From assembly GCF_002934265.1 (NCBI RefSeq), contig NZ_PTIX01000004.1, positions 248,001-312,000 of the forward strand: DNA of 64,000 bases, given 5' to 3'. The notes below the pieces were generated by a model. It was not told where the DNA came from. It was given only the letters and a program-made list of their open reading frames with translations, and did no database searches. The position numbers and the translations under genes were made by a program. Of the stretch, positions 52,505-62,800 are shown one piece after another; within the stretch, counting starts at the first letter, position 1; every line of letters begins with the position of its first letter. The stretch comes from Actinokineospora auranticolor (GTDB taxonomy: Bacteria > Actinomycetota > Actinomycetes > Mycobacteriales > Pseudonocardiaceae).

Positions 52505-52736
52505 AGGGGTTTGCCGTGGTCACCGCGGAGGCATGTCCGCATGGGACAGGGAGGGGAGGTGCGGGTCGTCAGAGCACCGGGCCGCGGCGCCCGACGGCGA
52601 GCGGTACTCGACCACGGCGAAGCGTGAGCCGGTCGACGCGCTGCGCGACGGTCGACCGCGTAACCCGTTCGGCGGTACGCACGCCACGGCGCGTCCGGTC
52701 CCCCCGGTCGCGCTCATGGGCGCCGACCGACCACTC

Positions 52737-52742
52737 TACGAT
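52737..52742 (+). promoter_or_regulatory. -10 box of ettA (leaderless)
   Basis: TACGAT, 7 nt before ATG 52750; no ribosome site. Confidence 0.45.
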
Positions 52743-52749
52743 CGCCAGC

Positions 52750-54426
<1,677 letters not shown>

Positions 54427-54450
54427 AGGACCGGACAGGAGAGCGGCGAC

Positions 54451-57400
54451 GTGGCGGCCTGGAACGAGTTACCGGCGGAGGGGTCGTCCCCGTCCCGGTG
54501 CGCGGAGCTGGTGGACGCGGCCGAGCGGCTCCGGGGCGGTGCCCCGGAGCTGGCGGTCCAGTTCGCCGCCCGGGCGCTCACCTCGGCGGCGGTCGAGGCC
54601 GCCACGGTCACCAGGGCGCAGGAGCTGCTGGGCACGCTGCTGGTCAAGCTGGGCAGGCACGCCGAGGCGGTCGAGCCCGGCTTGGCCGCGCTGCGCGCCG
54701 TCACCGGCGGCGGCCAGGTCGACCGGGCGGCGGTGCTGCGGGTCGCGCTGGCGGCCTGCGCGCGGGTGCTCGGCGAACCGCTCACCGGCTGCGAGCTGCT
54801 GCGGCCGGTACTGCGCGCCACCGGCACCCGGCCCGCCGGTCGGGCGCTGGCGCTCGGCCAGTTCGTCGCGTGCGCCGCGCACGTCGGCAACCGCGACGAC
54901 CTGGAAGACGCGCTGGCCGAGGCCGACCGGCTCTTCGCCGCCGACGGGGACACCGGCCAGGACGGCCGCCGGTTGGAGCGGTCGCTGCTGTGCGTGCGGG
55001 CCGCCTCGTACCACCGCCGCCACGGCGACACCGAGGCCGCCGCGGAGTCGGCCCGCGAGGGTCTCGCGCTGCTCAACCGCATGTCCGACGCCGAGGCCGA
55101 GGGCGGTCTGGCCCGCTCCCGGCTGGTGCTGGAACTGGTCTGCGCCCTGCTCGACGACGGCGACCTCGACGAGGCGGGCCGGGTCGCCGCCGTGGCGCTG
55201 GGCGAACCCGTCCGCGCCACCTCCGCGCTGGCCCTGGGCAGGCTGCGGCTGGCCATCGCCACCCGCGTCCTGCTGCCCTCCGGCCGCGCCGAGTCCGGGC
55301 GGATCCTGCTCACCGAGGTCGTCCGGGTGGCCGAACGCCACCACCTCGACTCCCTGCTCACCGACGCGTGGACGTTCCTCGCCCACGCCGAGGAGGAGGC
55401 CGACCACCCGGTCGAGGCCCTGCACGCCCTGCGCTCCGCGCGCGCCGCCGAGTACCGCTACCTCCGCGCCGCCCAGTCGGCGAAGTCGCTCTTGGTGGCC
55501 GAAGTCGGTGCCGTCCACGACCCGGCCACCGCCGTCGCCGCCCTCCGCAACGCCGTCCGCCCGGTCACCGCGGTCCCCGCCAAGACCAGGCCCACCACCC
55601 CGACACCGGCCGCCGAGGAGCAAAAGCCCGCGACGGCCACCTCGGCCCCCCTCTCCCGACGCGCAACCCGAGGCGAGGACACCGCCCCCTCGGTGCGCGC
55701 GGTCACCGACCCCGGCACCGAGCAAGACGAAGAACCCCGCACCACCCCCCTGACCGGGACCGCACCCGCCACCCCATCCCGACCGCGCAACGACTCGGGG
55801 GCCATCGCACGGCGCGCGAAACGGGACTCGGATTCCGCGGCCACCCCCGCGGTGCCCGGCACCCCGGCGTCCGCTTCCGCGCGGACCCGCGATTCGGCCG
55901 TCGTCTCCCGGCGGGCCGAGCGGGCCACGGGCCCGGAGGCCCCGACTCGCGCGCGCACCAGCGCGTCCGGGGCGACCTCGCGGCGAGTCATCACCGAACC
56001 GGCCCCGGACGGGGAGACGTTCGCCGTGACGCTGGTCCGGGTCGGCCCCAAGGGCGTCGCCGAACCGATCGAACCCGAGGAACCACCCCTTCCGGTAGGC
56101 GGCGAGGTGTCCCTCAACGCCCTCGCCATCCACGTCCGGGCCCTGGCCCCGGCCAACGCCGAACTGCTCCGCTCCGACCGGGGCGAGTTCGCGGTCCTGC
56201 TGCCCGACACGTCCCTGGACACGGCCGACCGCCTGGCCACCGCGATCCGCGAGACCGCCACCGAGGCCCAGTGGCTGATCGACGACCACGGCCAGGAACT
56301 CACCATCACCACCGGCACCGCCGCCGCCCCCGGCACCCCGGACGGCCCGACCACCGGCATCGACGCCCTGCTGGCCGCCGCCCGCCGCGCCATGGCCGTA
56401 CCGGAGCAGTTGACCCCGGCCCCCGCCGTCCTGCGCCGCACCGACCGCCTGGACCGCACCCCCACCACGGCGAAAACGGTCCCGCTCGACCCGGACACCC
56501 CCACCCCACAGCCCACCACGCCCCCGCCTGCCCCCACAACGGCCGCGACCACACCGACGGCCCCTTCCAACTCGGCCACCGGAACCCACACCGCACAGAC
56601 CACCCCCCACGCTCCGACATCGACCCCCACCACCGACGCCGCACACGCAGCCGCGGCGCCGATAGCCCTCCCCGGCCCGGCGACTGGCGCCCACGCCGCC
56701 CCCGCGTCACCACTCACCACCGATGCGGCAACCGGCACCCACGCCGCTCCCGCCGCACAGACCACCCCCCACGCCTCGACGCCCACCCCGATCGCCGACG
56801 CGGCGCGCACGGCTGCCACGCCGTTGAGCGCCCCCGTTGCGGCGAGCGGGGCACATGCCGCTCCCGTTCCACGGGCAACCTCCACGCCAACGAGCGCCCC
56901 CGGCGCGGCTACCGGAACCCACGCCGCGCAGGCCACCTCGCACGCTTCGACGTCGACTCCGATCGCTGACGCGGCGCAGGCGGCACACACGGCTAGCGCC
57001 CTTGGCGCGGCGACCGGGGCGCACGCCGTTCCCGCAGCGCAGGCCACCTCGCACGCTTCGACGTCGACCCCGATCGCCGACGTGGCGCAGGCGGGACACG
57101 CGGCTAGCGCCCTGGGCGCTGCGACCGGGGCCCACGCCGTTCCCGCTTCGCGGGCAGCCTCCTTCGCGTCCGCGCCGACCGCCGTCGATGCGATGCTCGC
57201 CACGCCGGTCGTGACCGGGGCGCACGATGCTTCCGCCTCTCGCGCCACGGCCGACGCGGTGCCCGCCGCGCCGATGGAACCCGCCATCGGCGCGCACACG
57301 GCTTCCGCTTCACACACGACCTCCCCCGCCTCCACGTCGGCACCCACCACCGACGCGGCAGCCCATGCCGCCGGGCCGGACCGCGGGTCAGGCGCATTCG

Positions 57401-59697
57401 GACACACCGGCGAGCACAAGCGTTCCCACCCGGCCGCCCCCCCGGGTGGAGACCTCGCGGATGTGGCTGTGCCCGACACACCAACGGACGCCGCGCCCCT
57501 TGGTCATGCGGACCAACCCGCACACACGGCCACACCGGGCTCCGCCGCGAACTTCGCTTCCGGCGCGCACCGGATTCCCGCCGGGGAGACCCCCGGGGTG
57601 TTCGGCCCCCAGGCCAACCCCGAATCCGACGGCGGGCGGCGAACACACCGGTCAGGGGCGTTCAGCCGGGAGATCGACGCGGCCCAGGTACGCAGGCTGA
57701 CCGGCGGGGTCCGGCGGGAAAAACCCGTCGAGCCCCGGCCAAGCGGGATCGAGGCCATCCTCGAAGGCAAGGAAACCACCGCCAGCCGCGAGCTACGCGA
57801 CTCCGGCTCCTGGACGCGGTTGACCCCGGAGGACAGCGCCCCGGTGTGGCCGCAGGACTCCGGGTCGTTCCGCCGACCCGTCCCGCAAGCGGACAACGCC
57901 GAGACCACCCCCGACCCCTCCGCCCCGGTCGGCAGGCGCGCCGCGCGCCGGGCCAAGGCCGAGGAACCCGTCGAGAAGTCCACTTCGGACGAACCCACCG
58001 CGGGCGCCCAAGCCGTGCTGAGCCGCTTCGGGGTCACCGCCGAGGGCGGCGGCCGCCGCAGGGCCCCCGAGGACGACGACTACTACTACGACCCCAACGC
58101 TCTCGTCGGCACTGATCTGCCTTCCCCGCCGATGCTGCCCGCCGCCTCGCTGGCCCCGGACAGCGACCTGTGGTCCGAGGACGACACCACTCCCATCCCC
58201 GCCGACACCGTGCGCGCCCAGGACTCGGGACTCCTCCCGAGGATCCCCGCCCCGGCCCTCCCGCTGGACCAGTTCTTCCTGAACTCCCAGCCCCAACCCC
58301 CAAAGCCCGACGACGTCCCGACGCCGCCCGACCGCCCGGTGCCCGACCCCTCCCAGCCGACCCCCACCGGCCCGGACCCCTTCCAACCGGAACCCGACCG
58401 ACCCGACCCCTTCCGGCCAGACCCGCCCCGGTCCGGTCCCGCTCGGCTGGACTCCACCCGGTCCGGCCCTCTCCGACCCGAGCCTGGCGGGTTGGACTCT
58501 TTTCCGTCCGACCCCACCCGGTCGGATCCCTTCCGGTCCGACTCTTCCCAGCCGGACCCTTTCCGACCCGAACTCGGGCAGCTCGACCCGGCTCGGTTCG
58601 GTCCCACCCGGCCGGACCCCGCCGAACCTGACCCCGGTCACCCCGAGCCCACCCGACCCGACCCCTTCCGCTCGGACCCCACCCGCTCGGACCCTTCCCG
58701 GTCCGGTCCCGCCCAACCCGATCCCTTCCGGTCCGATCCGACCCGGTCCGATCCCGCCCAACCCGGCCCTGGCAGGTCCGACCCTTTCCAGCCGGACCCG
58801 TTCCAGCCGGAACCCGGGCAACCAGACCCCTTCCGGCCGGACCCCACTCGTCCGGACCCCGATCAGCCAGACCCGTTCCAGCCAGACCCCTTCCGGCCGG
58901 ACCCCACTCGTCCGGACCCCGATCAGCCAGACCCGTTCCAGCCAGACCCGTTCCAGCCGGAACCCGGGCAACCAGACCCCTTCCGGCCTGATCCCTTCCA
59001 GCCGGAACCCGGTCACCCCGATCCCTTCCGGCCGGACCCCTTCCGCTCCGACCCCACCACCCCCGGCCCCCTCCGCCCCGAGGTGCCCGAACCCCCACAC
59101 CGCCCGGAGATCCCCGAGCCCCCGCTCACCCCCGCGATCCCCGACCCCCACAACCCGCCCCTCAAACGCGACACCGGGTCCATCGGGGCGGGCAGTGTCG
59201 ACTCCAGCGCGTCCGTCGCCGCCGACCGGTTGGCCAGTGACTTCGCCGCTCGGTTGCGGGGGTTGCCGCGCAACTCCGGGGTGATCGACAAGGCCGAGGA
59301 CGAGTTCCCCGAGCCCGTCGACCTGGACCGCCCCGCCTTGTCCGCGGACGAGCCCGCCGACCGGCCCGCCCTCCCCGCCCGCAGGCGGCGGTCCCCCGGC
59401 AGTCCCGGCAGCAGGCGCGAGCGCACCAACCCCAGTGGTCTGGCCGACTTGCTGGCCGAGGCCCTGGTCGCCTTCCAGGCCACCCAGTCCAACCAGGGCT
59501 GGGCCGACGAGCGGGAACCCGATCCGCCCCGCCGCCCCGCCGACGGTTCCACCTGGGCCACCGACGCCCGCGCCGCCGAGCCGGGGGAGCGGGAGACCCG
59601 GCGCGCGGACCTGTCCGGGCTGCCCACGCCGCCCGCGGGGCTGCGGGGCAGGCACCGGTCGTCGGAGTGGGCGCCCGCCGATCTGGACCACGGTTAA
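54451..59697 (+). CDS. 1748-residue TPR / degenerate GGDEF / low-complexity protein
   Basis: Residues 1-360 are helical TPR-type repeats. Residues 360-510 are a disordered linker with repeated SRRA words. Residues about 515-650 resemble a GGDEF domain in which the active-site loop reads RSDRGEFAVLLPDTSLDTADRLATAIRE; the GG[D/E]EF signature is replaced by DRGEF, so cyclase activity is unlikely. Residues 680-970 are Ala/Thr/His-rich repeats (ATGAHAVP, STSTPIADAAQ; period 37 residues in part). Residues 1300-1530 are Pro-Asp-Pro-Phe repeats (RPDPFQPEPGQP). The last 130 residues are charged. No membrane helix or signal peptide. GTG 54451 has AGGAG 9 nt upstream. It is co-directional with ettA. Confidence 0.8.
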   Translation: MAAWNELPAEGSSPSRCAELVDAAERLRGGAPELAVQFAARALTSAAVEAATVTRAQELLGTLLVKLGRHAEAVEPGLAALRAVTGGGQVDRAAVLRVALAACARVLGEPLTGCELLRPVLRATGTRPAGRALALGQFVACAAHVGNRDDLEDALAEADRLFAADGDTGQDGRRLERSLLCVRAASYHRRHGDTEAAAESAREGLALLNRMSDAEAEGGLARSRLVLELVCALLDDGDLDEAGRVAAVALGEPVRATSALALGRLRLAIATRVLLPSGRAESGRILLTEVVRVAERHHLDSLLTDAWTFLAHAEEEADHPVEALHALRSARAAEYRYLRAAQSAKSLLVAEVGAVHDPATAVAALRNAVRPVTAVPAKTRPTTPTPAAEEQKPATATSAPLSRRATRGEDTAPSVRAVTDPGTEQDEEPRTTPLTGTAPATPSRPRNDSGAIARRAKRDSDSAATPAVPGTPASASARTRDSAVVSRRAERATGPEAPTRARTSASGATSRRVITEPAPDGETFAVTLVRVGPKGVAEPIEPEEPPLPVGGEVSLNALAIHVRALAPANAELLRSDRGEFAVLLPDTSLDTADRLATAIRETATEAQWLIDDHGQELTITTGTAAAPGTPDGPTTGIDALLAAARRAMAVPEQLTPAPAVLRRTDRLDRTPTTAKTVPLDPDTPTPQPTTPPPAPTTAATTPTAPSNSATGTHTAQTTPHAPTSTPTTDAAHAAAAPIALPGPATGAHAAPASPLTTDAATGTHAAPAAQTTPHASTPTPIADAARTAATPLSAPVAASGAHAAPVPRATSTPTSAPGAATGTHAAQATSHASTSTPIADAAQAAHTASALGAATGAHAVPAAQATSHASTSTPIADVAQAGHAASALGAATGAHAVPASRAASFASAPTAVDAMLATPVVTGAHDASASRATADAVPAAPMEPAIGAHTASASHTTSPASTSAPTTDAAAHAAGPDRGSGAFGHTGEHKRSHPAAPPGGDLADVAVPDTPTDAAPLGHADQPAHTATPGSAANFASGAHRIPAGETPGVFGPQANPESDGGRRTHRSGAFSREIDAAQVRRLTGGVRREKPVEPRPSGIEAILEGKETTASRELRDSGSWTRLTPEDSAPVWPQDSGSFRRPVPQADNAETTPDPSAPVGRRAARRAKAEEPVEKSTSDEPTAGAQAVLSRFGVTAEGGGRRRAPEDDDYYYDPNALVGTDLPSPPMLPAASLAPDSDLWSEDDTTPIPADTVRAQDSGLLPRIPAPALPLDQFFLNSQPQPPKPDDVPTPPDRPVPDPSQPTPTGPDPFQPEPDRPDPFRPDPPRSGPARLDSTRSGPLRPEPGGLDSFPSDPTRSDPFRSDSSQPDPFRPELGQLDPARFGPTRPDPAEPDPGHPEPTRPDPFRSDPTRSDPSRSGPAQPDPFRSDPTRSDPAQPGPGRSDPFQPDPFQPEPGQPDPFRPDPTRPDPDQPDPFQPDPFRPDPTRPDPDQPDPFQPDPFQPEPGQPDPFRPDPFQPEPGHPDPFRPDPFRSDPTTPGPLRPEVPEPPHRPEIPEPPLTPAIPDPHNPPLKRDTGSIGAGSVDSSASVAADRLASDFAARLRGLPRNSGVIDKAEDEFPEPVDLDRPALSADEPADRPALPARRRRSPGSPGSRRERTNPSGLADLLAEALVAFQATQSNQGWADEREPDPPRRPADGSTWATDARAAEPGERETRRADLSGLPTPPAGLRGRHRSSEWAPADLDHG
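56930..57150 (+). repeat. 111-bp in-frame repeat (37 codons), 2 clear copies plus diverged flanks
   Basis: CACGCTTCGACGTCGACtCC begins near 56941 and 57052, exactly 111 bp apart. Related, more diverged words (GCGACCGGGGC, CACGCCG) continue on both sides from about 56570 to 57330. Confidence 0.8.
58350..59060 (+). repeat. Pro-Asp-Pro-Phe coding repeat with exact DNA duplications
   Basis: A run of CCGGACCCCTTCC-type words codes for (R/Q)PDPF. It includes an exact 60-bp tandem duplication (about 58822-58949) and a 36-bp exact repeat at 58801-58836 and 58951-58986. Exact copies show recent expansion. All periods keep the frame. Confidence 0.9.
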
Positions 59698-59891
59698 GGC
59701 CGACGGCAGGTGACCGGCGTGTCACGATGGTCGAAACACCGCGTTCCCAGGGCGCAAAACCGCACGTCATGACCCGTTCCGGGGGTGGTACCGCGGTGAT
59801 CCCGACGTGCGGGAGTGGCCCGGGGCGGCACTAATGTGTGGGGTGCATGCGGCACAGCGGCGTGCCGCCAAGCGTGGAGCCAGGGAACACA
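59698..59891. other. Promoter region of NAD-glutamate dehydrogenase
   Basis: 194 bp with a TAATGT -10-like word near 59832 and AGGGA before ATG 59892. No other gene. Confidence 0.4.
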
Positions 59892-62800
59892 ATGACCTCG
59901 ACTGGAGTCTCGTCCCGCACCGATGGAGCCGTCAGCGTCGACGGCTCGGCGTCGGCCGGACGACCGGTCAGCACCAGCCCGGAACAGACCAGAGACGACC
60001 TCATCGAGCGGGCCGCGCAGCAGGCCCCCGATATCGCCGACCTCATCCGCCTCTACTTCCGCTACATCCCCCCGGAGGAGGTCATCGGCGACGAGCCGGT
60101 GAACCTCGTCGGCGCCGTGCGCTCGCACGCGCAGCTCGCCGAGCACCGGGTCAAGGGCCGACCGGCCGTCCGGATGCTCAACCCCACCACCGCCACCGAC
60201 GGCTGGAACTCGGGTGGCTCGGTGGTGCAGATCGTCACCGACGACATGCCCTACCTCGTCGAGTCGGTCAGCGCCGAGCTGGTCCGCCGCGGCGTGCAGG
60301 TGCAGCGCGTCGTGCACCCGATCGTGGTGGTCCGCCGGGACCTCGCCGGGCAGCTCAAGGACGTCAAGCCGACCTGCGACCCGGACAACCCGCCCGGCGA
60401 GTGCTTCGCCGAGTCGTGGATGCACATCGAGGTCGACCTGATCACCGGCGCGGACCGCGCCCGGGAGATCGAGACCGGCCTGCTCACCGTGCTCAACGAC
60501 GTCCGCGAGGTCGTCGAGGACACCGACCGGATGCTCGCCACGGCCCGTGCGCTGGCCGACGAGCTGGAGCAGAACCCGCCCCCGCTCGACCAGGCCCAGC
60601 TCACCGACGGCGCCGCCCTGCTGCGCTGGCTGGCCGACGGCCACTTCACCTTCCTCGGCTACCGGCGCAACGAGCTGATCGCGGGCGACGACGGCGCCGA
60701 CCCGGCCCTGCGCGCCGTGCTGGCCAGCGGCCTGGGGGTGCTGCGCCAGGACAGCCTCGCCGCGCGCAGCCTCACCGCGGGCCCCGACGCCCTCGCGCAC
60801 GCCCTCGCCCCGCGCCTGCTGGTCCTCACCGAGGCCAGTGCCCCGTCGACGGTGCACCGCTCGACCTACCCGTACTACGTCGGCGTGAAGACCTTCGACG
60901 CCGACGGCACGGTCACCGGCGAGCACCGCTTCCTCGGCGTGTTCACCACCAACGCGCTGCACGAGGACGTCCTGGACATCCCGGTGGTCGCCCGCCGCGT
61001 GCGGGAGGTCATCCACCAGGCCGGGTTCCCGATGGAGTCCTACTCGGGGCAGCGGATGCTGGAGGTCATCCAGAACTGGCCGCGCGCCGAGCTGTTCTCC
61101 ACCACGGCCGACGCGCTCTACGCCACCGCGACCGGTGTGCTGGCCCTGGCCGACCGGCGCAGGCTGCGGCTGTTCCTGCGCCGCGACCCGTACGCCAGGT
61201 TCTTCTCCTGCCTGATCTTCCTGCCCCGCGACCGCTACACCACCACCTCGCGCATCGCCATGCAGGAGGTGCTGCTCGACGAGCTGGGCGGCACGAACCT
61301 GGAGTTCAGCACGCGGCTGGGGGAGACGCCGCTGGCGCAGGTGTACTTCATCATCCACACCGACCCCGGCAGGCACGTCGACGCGGACGCGCAGCGGATC
61401 CAGGAGCGGCTCACCGAGGCCGTGCGCGGCTGGGACGACCGCCTGGTCGAGGCCGTGTTCGCCGAGCAGCGCGAGCAGGCCGACGCGGGTGTCGCCCTGG
61501 GCCCGGAGTCGGCCACCGAGCAGGGCCAGCGCTACGCCAGCGTGTTCCCGGAGGCCTACAAGGAGGACTTCGACGCCGCCGACGCGCTGGCCGACCTGCG
61601 CCGCCTGCAGGACCTGCGCGACGGCGGCGACCTCGGCATGTCCTTCTACGTGCCGCGCGAGGCGACCCCGGGGGAGCGCCGGTTCAAGCTCTACCTGACC
61701 GGCGAGGGCGTGACGCTGTCGCAGGTGCTGCCGGTGCTGCAGAACATGGGCGTGGAGGTCGTCGACGAGCGGCCCTACGAGCTGCGCCGCGAGGACGGCG
61801 AGCGCTGGTGGATCTACGACTTCGGGCTGCGCATCGACCCGTCGGTGCTGGAGGGCCGCACGGCCGAGGAGCTGGACCGGCTCAAGGTCGACTTCCAGGA
61901 GGCGTTCGCCGCGATCTGGCGCGGTGACGCCGAACCCGACCGGTTCAACGCGCTGGTGCTGCGCGGCGGCCTCACCTGGCGCCAGGCCGTCGTGCTGCGC
62001 GCCTACTCGCGCTACCTGCGCCAGGCGGGCACCCCGTACTCGCAGGAGTACATCGAGGACGCCGTGCTCGCGCACACCGGCATCGCCACCGCGCTGGTCC
62101 GGCTGTTCGAGGTCGGCTACGACCCGGCGCTGTCCGAGGAGACCCGGCACTCCCAGGCGGGCACCCGCATCGCCGAGATCTCCGAGCTGATCGACGGCGT
62201 CACCAGCCTCGACGAGGACCGCATCCTCCGCAGCCTGCTCACCGTCATCCGGGCCACGCTGCGCACCAACTACTACGTGCGCGACGCGGACGGCGCGCTG
62301 CGGCCGTACCTGGCGGTGAAGCTGGAGCCGCGCGCGGTGCCGGAGCTGCCCGAGCCGCGGCCGAAGTTCGAGATCTTCGTCTACTCGCCGCGCGTCGAGG
62401 GCGTGCACCTGCGCTTCGGCGCGGTCGCCCGCGGCGGTCTGCGCTGGTCCGACCGCCGGGAGGACTTCCGCACCGAGGTGCTGGGCCTGGTGAAGGCGCA
62501 GGCGGTGAAGAACGCGGTGATCGTGCCGGTCGGCGCGAAGGGCGGCTTCGTGGTCAAGCGCCCGCCCGCGCCCACCGGCGACCCGAGCCTGGACCGCGAG
62601 GCGTTCCAGAACGAGGGCGTGGCCTGCTACCGGATGTTCATCTCCGGCCTGCTCGACCTCACCGACAACCTGGAGGCGGGCGAGGTCGTGCCCGCCCGCG
62701 GCGTGGTCCGCTACGACGGCGACGACACGTACCTGGTGGTCGCCGCGGACAAGGGCACCGCGACGTTCTCCGACATCGCCAACGAGCTGGCCAAGAGCCG

